This document shows, in pieces, positions 17,479 through 25,898 of a stretch of 64,000 nt of DNA. Where the stretch lies: contig NZ_VIAQ01000015.1 in NCBI RefSeq assembly GCF_006546655.1, positions 310,001 to 374,000 on the forward strand. The letters are read 5' to 3'. A program made the position numbers and the translations under genes. Under the pieces are notes generated by a model. The model made no database searches, had not been told where the DNA came from, and worked only from the letters and a program-made list of their open reading frames with translations. How positions within the stretch are numbered: position 1 is the stretch's first letter; each line of letters opens with the position of its first letter. The DNA comes from Methanolobus vulcani. GTDB taxonomy: Archaea; Halobacteriota; Methanosarcinia; Methanosarcinales; Methanosarcinaceae.

Positions 17479-19173
17479 TCATATCTTTGTTTTTTGCAAC
17501 GTTACTTTGAATGTTGTTCCTTCTCTGTCAGTTCTGTCAAAGACTTCAACTGATCCTTCATGCAGGTCAACTATACGCTTGACAATAGCAAGGCCAAGAC
17601 CGCTTCCTTTTATGTTGACTTTGTGTGCTCTTTTAAAACGGTCAAAAACAAATGGTTTCTCTTTATCAGGAATTCCCTCTCCTTCATCAGAGATAGTTAT
17701 CTCCCAGGTGTCATCGACATCTTTGACATCTATATTGATAATGGTTCCAGATGGACTGTATTTGATGGCGTTGCTTATCAGATTGGAAAAAACATCTTCT
17801 ATTGTTGTATTCACATCTGCAGGATAATTGCCCGATGGATTGAAATTTATATTCATATTCTTTTCTTCAAGCTTTGGCATGAGATGTTCTATTACTTCTT
17901 CTATTATCTCTTTCAGATCGAGAGTCTTAAAAGTCATATCATCCATGTTCTCAAGTTTGGCCAGGTGCGCTGCATTCTCTATGAGTTCGATAAGTTTTTT
18001 GTTATTCCTTTCAATAGCTTTCATTGCCTCTTTTTTCTGGGGTTCATCTTCCACTTCAATAAGGAATTCGACATAACCTTTGATAACAGTTGCAGGGTTT
18101 ATGAGATCATGCCTGAGTATGTCTGTAAAAAGATCCTTCAATTCATTTGAATCCTTCAGATCAAGAGAGTACTGCTTCAATTTTTCTTCTGCAATTTTCC
18201 TCTCTCTGATCTCAACTTCAAGTTCTCTGTTCTTTGAATTTAGTTCATATGTTTTCTCTTCAACTTTATTTCTGAGAGTAAGACTCAAAATTACAAATAT
18301 CAAAAGAAGCCCTACACCGATACCTACTGAAAATTTAAGCCATGAAGGACTTTCCCATGTAGAGAGATCTTCATCGGTCTTGCCTGTATCAATGTTCTCC
18401 TGCATATAGTGGATAGTCCCATTTTCTGTGATCATCTGGGTTATATCTGCATCTATCTGCTTTGCAATTTCAGGGTCAGTATCATCTGATAATGCAAAAA
18501 CCATCTCAGTAGGTGATATTACAAATGGTATTCTTTCAAGATCGAACTGGTCTTCGTAAACCTCTCCATATGATCTTGATATTATTCCCGCATCAATTTC
18601 TTTGTTTTCAAGATGTTCGAATATCTCAATATAGCTGCTAGCACTTATGAATGAATAGCTAATGTTCGAGTTTCTGGGGCTTGAGTTGAAATTTTCATAG
18701 AATATGTCGTCCATGTGTGCTATTCTTTTTCCATTAAGATCGCTCATGGAACTGATTCCTGAACCCCTGTATGTGTAAACTATTCCCCAATCCGTGTATG
18801 GAGTTTCAGTTGTTAAAATGTAATGTTGTTCAATTTCCGGAACATTAGGCACTGCAGGAAGAATATCTATACTGCCGTTATCAAGCTTTTGATAACATTG
18901 ATTAAGTGTACCTGGAACATACTTAAGCTCCCATCCTTCTTTTGAGGCTATACTTTCCAGTATCTCTGCATAAAGCCCGATGGCTGTTCCATTCTGTTCC
19001 TGTGATATTAGTGGCTCATTCGGATAGACTCCGACCTTAAGTTCCATAGTGGAATTAGCACCAGCACACGTGACCAGCAGGAAGCTGATTGTCATGAAAA
19101 CAAGAAATGTTCTGGCTGCAAGCCTGATTTTTGTTTTGTTGCTTTCATTAGGAGTCAGATATTGTTCGTTCAT
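17479..19173 (-). CDS. Sensor histidine kinase with periplasmic-binding-type (SBP_bac_3) sensor domain
   Basis: A 564-residue membrane kinase. A hydrophobic signal/anchor (about residues 20-42) leads into an extracellular solute-binding domain (about 45-275; MELKVGVYPNEPL, DILPAVPNVPEI, LNGKRIAHMDDIFY), which suggests detection of an amino acid or similar small molecule. A transmembrane segment (about 285-305) and coiled coil follow. Then come HisKA (ILRHDLINPATVI) and HATPase (SNAIKYSPSG, SDEGEGIPD, GSGLGLAIVKRI). ATG 19173 is used; GTG 19182 is also possible. No response regulator is nearby. Confidence 0.9.
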   Translation of the reverse strand: MNEQYLTPNESNKTKIRLAARTFLVFMTISFLLVTCAGANSTMELKVGVYPNEPLISQEQNGTAIGLYAEILESIASKEGWELKYVPGTLNQCYQKLDNGSIDILPAVPNVPEIEQHYILTTETPYTDWGIVYTYRGSGISSMSDLNGKRIAHMDDIFYENFNSSPRNSNISYSFISASSYIEIFEHLENKEIDAGIISRSYGEVYEDQFDLERIPFVISPTEMVFALSDDTDPEIAKQIDADITQMITENGTIHYMQENIDTGKTDEDLSTWESPSWLKFSVGIGVGLLLIFVILSLTLRNKVEEKTYELNSKNRELEVEIRERKIAEEKLKQYSLDLKDSNELKDLFTDILRHDLINPATVIKGYVEFLIEVEDEPQKKEAMKAIERNNKKLIELIENAAHLAKLENMDDMTFKTLDLKEIIEEVIEHLMPKLEEKNMNINFNPSGNYPADVNTTIEDVFSNLISNAIKYSPSGTIINIDVKDVDDTWEITISDEGEGIPDKEKPFVFDRFKRAHKVNIKGSGLGLAIVKRIVDLHEGSVEVFDRTDREGTTFKVTLQKTKI

Positions 19174-19307
19174 TTGATGCACAATAATTATTCATATTTT
19201 ATTGGCTTCAAATTTATATTTATCGCATATTTTAACGTTTATCGTAACGTAGAATGCAAACAATGAAAAAAGAAAAAGAGAAAAGCACTGATTAAAAAAC
19301 CAGCATT

Positions 19308-22196
19308 TCATTCAAGATATATTGCAGGTCTGAGTGGTGCTGCAAACCTGGATTTGCTTTCCGGGTCATATTCCGGTTCATCGGCACTATATACCTGTAT
19401 AGTACAGCCAATTTCGTTTGTAAGGCAGCCAATGTTCTCTTTTAGTATTGTCATCTCATCAAGGCTCATTCCAAGAAGCATCTCAAATCTTTCTGTCTTC
19501 ATGCTGCTCAGGTCAGGTACAAGCTTCTGGACATATTTTGGTATGTCTTTGCCGTACTTGCGGTTCTCAGGATCTGCCATCAATGTCTTGATAAGCTTTC
19601 CAGGATTGAGGTCTTCTTCATTCTTCATATCAAGAGCCATCTTGAATGCTTTGATCTTCCACTCGGGCGCGGTGTAAAGAGCTACCATCTTTGGTGTTAT
19701 CTTTGTGACCTTGATGATCTCTTCAATATCTGAAAGTGTGCTGCACATGAGTTCTTCGGCAAGTTCTGCATCATTATCAATGAACCTTGGGCAGAATATC
19801 GGATATGCCGCCTGAGATACGAAGTCCCCTTCACCGTGACCCATTGCACTCCAGAGTTCTTCACAGATGTGTGGTGTGAATGGAGCCATCAGGCGCACCC
19901 ATGTATCAAGGACATCGTAAAGCAGTGCGCTTCCACCTCTTCTCTGGTACCATTTTATATCATTATAGAGCAGGAAGAATGCATTCTGGAGCGCGCTTCT
20001 TGTCCTGATGGATGTCATGTCATTGTTAGTTTCCCTGACACACTGCTGGAGTCTGCTGAGCATCCAGCGGTCGATAAGTTTCAGTTCACCATCAATTCCT
20101 GATGTAGCACCGGAATCAATAATTTCCATTGCAAGTTTGTAGAACCTTTCAACCTGTTTCTTTGCGCTTTCAACGCCCACGTTTCTCCAGTCAGCGTCCT
20201 GGGTTTGCTCGGCACTTGAAAGGATATACATACGGGAAATGTCTGCTCCATAGTTGCCCACAGCTTCCATGAGGGTAAGTATCGGTCCCTTGGACTTGCT
20301 CATCTTTTGGCCTTCAAGGGATACGAATCCATTGACTGCAAGGCAGCGTGGCCATTTATCCTCTTCAAATATCGCAACGTGATGGAAGAGGAAGAACAAC
20401 AGGTGATTTGGTACAAGGTCCTTTCCTGAAGACCTCAGGTCAACAGGATACCAGTAATCAAAGTCAGATTTGATGTTAGCAATGAACTGTTCTGAAAGTC
20501 CGGTGTCAATGGCTGTCTGCTGTACTGAACCTTTTCCAAGCAATACATAATCAAACAGTGAAGGCTTCAGTTGCTCGACATCAACACCCTGTGCAAAGAA
20601 CTTGTTAGTAATGTAATACGACATGTAGATTGTAGAATCACCAAGGGACTCAATAAGCCAGTTTGTGTCAAACGGCAACTTTGTTCCAAGACCTTTCTTT
20701 CTGGCACATGCCTTATCCTTAAGCCAGTCTACTTTGTTGTTGAACTCAACTCTGATCTCTTCAGGGATGATTTCCATATTTTCAATACATTTGTAGACCT
20801 TTGCCTTCCATTCTGGATCCGAGTAGTTAAGGAACCATTGTCCTTTCACCATGTTTACGACACATTTTGTACCACAGCGGCATACAACAGGTTCACTGAA
20901 TTCGTAGAAAACTTCTCCAATGCCTTCATCAAGCAGGTCGCGTGTGAGAATATCCTTTATCTTAGAAACAGCAACACCTGCATATTTGCCGGTGTTCTCT
21001 TTCAGGACACCACCATGGAACTCACGGCGGTAAACGATCTTTGTTGCTTCCTCGGCTTTAGGATCATTCTGGTCCTTTACACCAAGCTGTTCAACAGCTT
21101 CAACTGCTGGGTATTCTCCGAATTCCTTGGCCTTGATAAGTGATATCAGTTTGATCTCTTTCAGGTCTTCTGTAATTCCGTATTCTGAAAGGTCTTTGTC
21201 ATAAAGGTCCTTGAGTGCAAGATAGTCATATGGCGCATGCGCAGGCACACTCATGACAATACCACTACCGTTTCCAGGTTTGACAAATGATGCCGGGAGA
21301 GTGATAACCTCCTTTCCTGAAAGTGGATTCTTGACTTTTATTCCTACAAGCTCTTTTCCAGGGACATTCTCGATAAATTCAACTTCCCTGTCTGTGAAAG
21401 TAAGTTTCCTGTGGGCTTCCGGACTGACAATCCATATCTCTTCGCGTCCATCTTTGGTAACCTTGATCTTTGCGTGTTCGATATCAGGATTAATCCAGAG
21501 ATTTGTAACACCGAAAATGGTTTCAGGTCGAAGTGTTGCACATGGAAGCACCATGCCGTCATAAGTGAATTTGACAAGTGTAAAATCAACAATAGTAGCT
21601 TCTTCACCATGAAGAATATCGTGGTCTTCTACTGGATTGTTGTCGTTTGGACACCATTTTACAGGATGTGCACCTTTGACGATAAGACCTTTTTCATGAA
21701 GAAGGTTGAATTGCCATTCTATGAACTTTTTGTAAGTAGGATCAGTGGTTGTGAACTTGCGTCTCCAGTCAATAGAGTAACCAATTGCACGCATTGCCTT
21801 TTCAGCTTCTACCTTGAAATAGTCCACTATGCTTTCAGGTGTTGTAAGCGTTTCAAGGATGTCTTCAGGAATCCCGTGAAGACGGGAGTAAACATCCATT
21901 GTTTGAGGATCCTTGTTTGCAATTTGTTCTGCAAGTCCTACAATAGGAGTTCCGGTAACGTGGAATCCCATCGGATAAAGTACATTGTAACCAAGCATTC
22001 TCTTGTGCCTGGCAATAACGTCACCAATGGTAAATGTTCTTGTGTGCCCGGCGTGTAAATTGCCGTTTAAGTATGGGTAAGGGATAGTGATAAAGAATTT
22101 TTCTCTTTCATCAGGTTCTGGCTCGAATATCCTGCTTTCATTCCAACGGCTTTGCCATTTGTCTTCTATTCTATGTGGATCATAATCCTGTTCCAT
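19308..22196 (-). CDS. leuS: Leucyl-tRNA synthetase
   Basis: A 962-residue class I aminoacyl-tRNA synthetase, archaeal/eukaryotic type. The HIGH motif appears as HAGH (residues 48-51, in NGNLHAGHTRTF), and KMSKS is at about residue 630 (EGQKMSKSKGP). A CP1 editing domain lies between (TLRPETIFGVTNLW; VKPGNGSGIVMSVPAHAP). ATG 22196 is chosen because AGAGGTG lies 6 bases upstream; GTG 22205 is less likely. The gene is monocistronic, with TATA-like GGTTAAATATTAAC at 22257-22270. Confidence 0.97.
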   Translation of the reverse strand: MEQDYDPHRIEDKWQSRWNESRIFEPEPDEREKFFITIPYPYLNGNLHAGHTRTFTIGDVIARHKRMLGYNVLYPMGFHVTGTPIVGLAEQIANKDPQTMDVYSRLHGIPEDILETLTTPESIVDYFKVEAEKAMRAIGYSIDWRRKFTTTDPTYKKFIEWQFNLLHEKGLIVKGAHPVKWCPNDNNPVEDHDILHGEEATIVDFTLVKFTYDGMVLPCATLRPETIFGVTNLWINPDIEHAKIKVTKDGREEIWIVSPEAHRKLTFTDREVEFIENVPGKELVGIKVKNPLSGKEVITLPASFVKPGNGSGIVMSVPAHAPYDYLALKDLYDKDLSEYGITEDLKEIKLISLIKAKEFGEYPAVEAVEQLGVKDQNDPKAEEATKIVYRREFHGGVLKENTGKYAGVAVSKIKDILTRDLLDEGIGEVFYEFSEPVVCRCGTKCVVNMVKGQWFLNYSDPEWKAKVYKCIENMEIIPEEIRVEFNNKVDWLKDKACARKKGLGTKLPFDTNWLIESLGDSTIYMSYYITNKFFAQGVDVEQLKPSLFDYVLLGKGSVQQTAIDTGLSEQFIANIKSDFDYWYPVDLRSSGKDLVPNHLLFFLFHHVAIFEEDKWPRCLAVNGFVSLEGQKMSKSKGPILTLMEAVGNYGADISRMYILSSAEQTQDADWRNVGVESAKKQVERFYKLAMEIIDSGATSGIDGELKLIDRWMLSRLQQCVRETNNDMTSIRTRSALQNAFFLLYNDIKWYQRRGGSALLYDVLDTWVRLMAPFTPHICEELWSAMGHGEGDFVSQAAYPIFCPRFIDNDAELAEELMCSTLSDIEEIIKVTKITPKMVALYTAPEWKIKAFKMALDMKNEEDLNPGKLIKTLMADPENRKYGKDIPKYVQKLVPDLSSMKTERFEMLLGMSLDEMTILKENIGCLTNEIGCTIQVYSADEPEYDPESKSRFAAPLRPAIYLE

Positions 22197-22520
22197 TGTC
22201 AGCACCTCTCACACCGGGTGTAATTAACCAAAAGAGTTAGCATATTTACTCTATCAGGTTAAATATTAACTTTCTGTATTCATCCTGTAAACTATAAATC
22301 TTAGTTGCATCCATAGATTCCGGGCTTTAATTGTGCCTGGATATTGGATAATAGTTCAGGGTGAAATTCAATTGTTTATTATCAGTAGTGTTTGATGTGG
22401 TAATAAATAACAACCTACATAAAACACACGGAAAAGACAATCTATGCTGCTCTTAAGAGTGCTTTCAAAAGTCAACAGGATTATTTCAGAACATAAAAAC
22501 AATGGTTTAATCTTATTACT
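22197..22520. other. Upstream region of leuS
   Basis: This holds 324 bases between leuS and the small zinc-ribbon gene, both on the minus strand. The likely leuS TATA box is at 22257-22270. The leader contains the short palindrome ACACC-G-GGTGT (22211-22221) just before the ribosome-binding site. The rest, 22280-22520, has no convincing ORF or repeat. Confidence 0.45.
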
Positions 22521-22670
22521 TCACCATTGTTTAGACATGTGTTCTCCACAAAAAGAACACTTGACTCCTCCATCATCACAACAATGGCAGGAATTTTGGA
22601 TTTCCATAATGTATCCGCAGTTAAGGCATCGAAAACGTTCTCCAATGGAATTTATAAAATGTTCGTGCAT
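22521..22670 (-). CDS. Very small zinc-ribbon protein (49 residues)
   Basis: A 49-residue protein beginning MHEHFINSIGERFRCLNCGY. Cysteines at 15, 18, 28, 30, 31, 38 and 41, with H29, form knuckles CLNC, CHCC and CSFC, enough for one or two zinc sites. Aromatic and charged residues surround them, as in rubredoxin-like or zinc-ribbon folds. The ATG at 22670 has AGAGGG 5 bases upstream, and TATATTTTTT near 22730-22738 fits a promoter. The short length makes it easy to miss. It could bind nucleic acid or serve as an accessory subunit; its function is unknown. Confidence 0.7.
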   Translation of the reverse strand: MHEHFINSIGERFRCLNCGYIMEIQNSCHCCDDGGVKCSFCGEHMSKQW

Positions 22671-22808
22671 GAATACCCTCTCTTCTATGTCATTAGTTCT
22701 AACACGTGATAAAGTTAACTAGTTGCACAAAAAATATACTATTAAGCATTATTTCTTCTTTTTTTCAGACCGTTATGCTTATTCTCGGTTACCGGTGTAT
22801 TCAGTAAT

Positions 22809-23318
22809 ATGGAATTCAAGACGATTGGTGGTTCTGTATCTATCCGCAGTGTACCTGCTTTTTTGAAAGAACTGGCATCTATTTCTTCTTCGCACGGGAC
22901 TGTTGTACAGGCAATGGATGCGGATAAAGTTGCAGGTGATGAACATATATCTTTTGCAGTTGAAAAAGCTCTAAGAGCTGTTGATAATGGATCAAATGTT
23001 GCCCGGGACATTGGCGTGGAGATCATGAGGTATGCTTCGGGGAAAAGACAGATAGAAGAAGCGTTTTCCATGGGTGTCCGTGAAGGTGATATGAATGTGG
23101 TCTTTGTGGTTCTCGGTGAACCCGAAAAAATCGAAGAGAGTCTTCAAGATATAAGATTGATCGTAGATGAAAAGCCTGTGGTAGACTATTCTGAAAACAA
23201 AAATGAAACTCTTGCCAATCAGTTCTCCATTACTGAACAGGAAATTAGAGCAACGGGAACAAATAATATTCAGCAGTTAGTACTGGAACGTGTTGCTCTT
23301 GTTGACATTTTAAAATGA
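22809..23318 (+). CDS. KEOPS complex subunit Cgi121
   Basis: A 169-residue member of the Cgi121/TPRKB family, the KEOPS subunit that binds Bud32 and helps tRNA recognition during t6A37 formation. Typical segments are the central VAGDEHISFAVEKALRAVDN, then the conserved EIMRYASGKRQIEEAFSMGV and the C-terminal LVLERVALVDILK. Length and fold pattern match archaeal homologues. A methylthiotransferase that acts on t6A lies 1.2 kb downstream. Confidence 0.88.
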   Translation: MEFKTIGGSVSIRSVPAFLKELASISSSHGTVVQAMDADKVAGDEHISFAVEKALRAVDNGSNVARDIGVEIMRYASGKRQIEEAFSMGVREGDMNVVFVVLGEPEKIEESLQDIRLIVDEKPVVDYSENKNETLANQFSITEQEIRATGTNNIQQLVLERVALVDILK

Positions 23319-23436
23319 GTGAGATCTAAAGGATTTATGATGATATATTCAAAGCCCTCGCAACTCTAATATAGTAACCATTAATACATGTGCCACACAA
23401 TCATTCATGAAAGAAATTGATAAGGAATAGATAATT

Positions 23437-24528
23437 ATGCCTCATCCTAAAACCGCCGAAGCTTTAATTAAATGTGCAGGACCAATCGAATGTTCCCTTT
23501 TACCCAGACTTTTACATGTTACCGAAGCAGCAGCAATTGCAGCATCTTACCAGATGGGTCGTGGTGACAAGAACTATGCTGACCAGGTTTCAGTTGAAGC
23601 CATGCGCAGGATGCTGAACTGTCTTGATATGAAAGGTGTAATCAAGATAGGTGAAGGAGAGCGCGATGAAGCACCTATGCTTTTTATCGGTGAAGAAGTA
23701 GGAACAGGTGAAGGCGACCTTGAAGTTGATATTGCGGTTGACCCCCTGGAAGGAACAAACCTCGCTGCAGATGGGATTCCCGGTGCAATATCCGTTATGG
23801 CTATGGCAGAAAGGGACGGACTTTTCCACGGACCTGACATCTATATGGATAAGATCGTTGTTGGTCCTGAAGTTGTCAAGTACGAAAAAGCACACCCTGA
23901 TGAAAGAATCGATCTGGATGCACCTGTGATACGTAATCTGGAAATTGTTGCAAAGGCTTTAAACAGGAATATTGACGAGCTTGTTGTTGTTATTCTTGAC
24001 AGGGAAAGACACAAGGATAAGATAAAGGAGATCAGGGGGACCGGCGCCAGAGTAAATCTCATTAGTGACGGTGACCTGATGCCTGGAATTGCAACTGCTA
24101 TCCGTGGTTCTGGAATTCACATGGTTCTTGGTGCGGGTGGATCAGGTGAGGCAGTTCTTACTGCTGCAGCAATGAAGATCCTTGGTGGTAAGATGCTTGC
24201 AAGACTTGTTCTTCCTACTGTTGCAAATGGTGGAACCCCTGAAGAAATTGAAAAGGAAAAGGCTGAAAAGATGCCAAGGCTTGAAACCATGGGAATTACC
24301 AAGGACAACATCAATGATGTGATGGGTATCGACAAACTTGCTCCTGGAAAGGATATTATATTCTCAGCAACAGGGGTAACTCCGGGAATCCTGCTTAAAG
24401 GCGTAAGTCTTTTTGGCGAAGGTGATGCCAGGGTTCACAGTATTACCATGGGTAGTTCCGGTGCTGTAAAATTCACTGACACTATTTACATCCATGATAA
24501 GGAAAAAACCCCACTCAGAATGGCTTGA
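23437..24528 (+). CDS. glpX: Fructose-1,6-bisphosphatase class II (GlpX-type)
   Basis: A 363-residue member of the GlpX family, which removes the 1-phosphate of fructose 1,6-bisphosphate in gluconeogenesis. Metal and substrate motifs are IGEGERDEAPMLFIGEEVG, VDPLEGTNLAADG (usually DPIDGT), DRERHKDKI and SDGDLMPGIATAI. Length matches bacterial GlpX. The DPLEGT variant keeps the acidic and Gly-Thr residues. GlpX is unusual in methanogens, which mostly use other FBPase types, so transfer from bacteria is possible. The next gene starts 20 bases downstream. Confidence 0.88.
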   Translation: MPHPKTAEALIKCAGPIECSLLPRLLHVTEAAAIAASYQMGRGDKNYADQVSVEAMRRMLNCLDMKGVIKIGEGERDEAPMLFIGEEVGTGEGDLEVDIAVDPLEGTNLAADGIPGAISVMAMAERDGLFHGPDIYMDKIVVGPEVVKYEKAHPDERIDLDAPVIRNLEIVAKALNRNIDELVVVILDRERHKDKIKEIRGTGARVNLISDGDLMPGIATAIRGSGIHMVLGAGGSGEAVLTAAAMKILGGKMLARLVLPTVANGGTPEEIEKEKAEKMPRLETMGITKDNINDVMGIDKLAPGKDIIFSATGVTPGILLKGVSLFGEGDARVHSITMGSSGAVKFTDTIYIHDKEKTPLRMA

Positions 24529-24548
24529 TAAGCTTGAAGTAACTTAAA

Positions 24549-25841
24549 ATGAAAGTACATATTTCTACATATGGCTGCTCTGCCAGTCAGGCATCAGCCG
24601 AAATTATGAAGGCAAGTGTCAGGGACGGAGGGCATGAACTTGTCCCTGAGAACAATGCCGAGGTTGTGGTTATCAACACCTGCACTGTGAAGTATAGTAC
24701 CGAGCAGAAAATACTCCATAAAATTCGGGAACTTGGTGAAAAAGGAATAGCTGTTATAGTTACAGGATGCATGCCGGAAGTACAGCTTGAGGATATAATG
24801 CACCAGAACCCCGATGCTCATATATTGGGTGTAAATTCAATATCCCGTTTAGGTCAGGTTCTTGATTCTCTTTCACGCAATGAACTTACAGGTGGCAGTG
24901 TAAAACTCTTCCTTGAGAAGCCGGAAGGATTCCAGAGTGTCCCAAGGATTCGCTATAATTCAAATATCCATATCTGCCAGCTTTCCCAGGGTTGTAATTA
25001 TGCGTGTGCTTATTGCATAGTGACCATTGCGCGTGGAAAGTTATGTTCTTTTGAACCGGAGGATATTGTTGATGATATTCAGAAAGCAGTTGATGAAGGT
25101 TGTCGTGAGATATGGCTAACATCCCAGGATAACGGCCAGTATGGAACTGACAAAGAAGTACTGCTTCCCCAGTTATTGAAAATGATATGCAGGATTCCGG
25201 GCAATTACAGGATACGTGTGGGAATGATGAATCCGTTCTCAGTTATTCCCATTCTTGATGACCTGCTTGATGCATTTGAAGATGAACGGATATACAAATT
25301 CCTTCACCTCCCAATACAATCTGCATCAGATGATGTTCTGAAGAATATGAACCGTTATCACTCGATTTCAGAAGCTAATACTATCATCGAGGCTTTCAGG
25401 GAAAGATTCTCTGATATGACTATCTTTACAGATATCATTGTAGGTTATCCTAAAGAGACAGACGATGATTTTGAAAAGACAGTGGAATGGGTAAAGGAAT
25501 GGAAACCGGAAAAGGTGAATATTTCCCGTTTTACTCCAAGACCTCATACAAAGGCATGGGACATGCGCAAAATTGATTCACGTATTGTTGTAAACAGGTC
25601 AAATGAGCTTCATGAGGTGTGTGAGGCTGTCAAGCTTGCTACTCGTGAAGGAATGATCGGAAAAGAGGTGGAAGTTTTCCTTTCCAAGCCTGCAAAGCAG
25701 AAAGGTATGATGGCCAGGACTGCGTCATACAAACCTGTTGTAATTCCTGAGTGTAACTTACAACCTGGAATTATATGTCGTGTATTTATCTATGATGCAA
25801 CCCCCGGATATTTCCTGGGTCGTATTGTTGATGATAATTAA
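24549..25841 (+). CDS. Archaeal threonylcarbamoyladenosine tRNA methylthiotransferase (MiaB/MtaB family)
   Basis: A 430-residue radical SAM enzyme that turns t6A37 into 2-methylthio-t6A. The N-terminal UPF0004 domain carries three conserved Cys (STYGCSAS, VINTCTVK, VTGCMPEV) for one cluster. The radical SAM cluster is C149-x3-C153-x2-C156 (CNYACAYC). A TRAM-like C-terminus follows (GKEVEVFLSK, IICRVFIYDATPGYFLGRIV). The sequence is of the e-MtaB/CDKAL1 type of archaea. It lies 20 bases after the FBPase gene and is probably cotranscribed with it. Confidence 0.92.
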   Translation: MKVHISTYGCSASQASAEIMKASVRDGGHELVPENNAEVVVINTCTVKYSTEQKILHKIRELGEKGIAVIVTGCMPEVQLEDIMHQNPDAHILGVNSISRLGQVLDSLSRNELTGGSVKLFLEKPEGFQSVPRIRYNSNIHICQLSQGCNYACAYCIVTIARGKLCSFEPEDIVDDIQKAVDEGCREIWLTSQDNGQYGTDKEVLLPQLLKMICRIPGNYRIRVGMMNPFSVIPILDDLLDAFEDERIYKFLHLPIQSASDDVLKNMNRYHSISEANTIIEAFRERFSDMTIFTDIIVGYPKETDDDFEKTVEWVKEWKPEKVNISRFTPRPHTKAWDMRKIDSRIVVNRSNELHEVCEAVKLATREGMIGKEVEVFLSKPAKQKGMMARTASYKPVVIPECNLQPGIICRVFIYDATPGYFLGRIVDDN

Positions 25842-25898
25842 CATAGATCAGTTTTAAAACTGGCAATATTTTCCGGATTTTTACTTCAAGAGAATGAT

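Noticed and set aside
17560-18150. Long plus-strand ORF opposite the solute-binding sensor kinase
   Set aside because: Antisense to well-conserved kinase motifs; composition and lack of ribosome-binding site mark it as a shadow. The same applies to long antisense frames over leuS, acsA and the antiporter.
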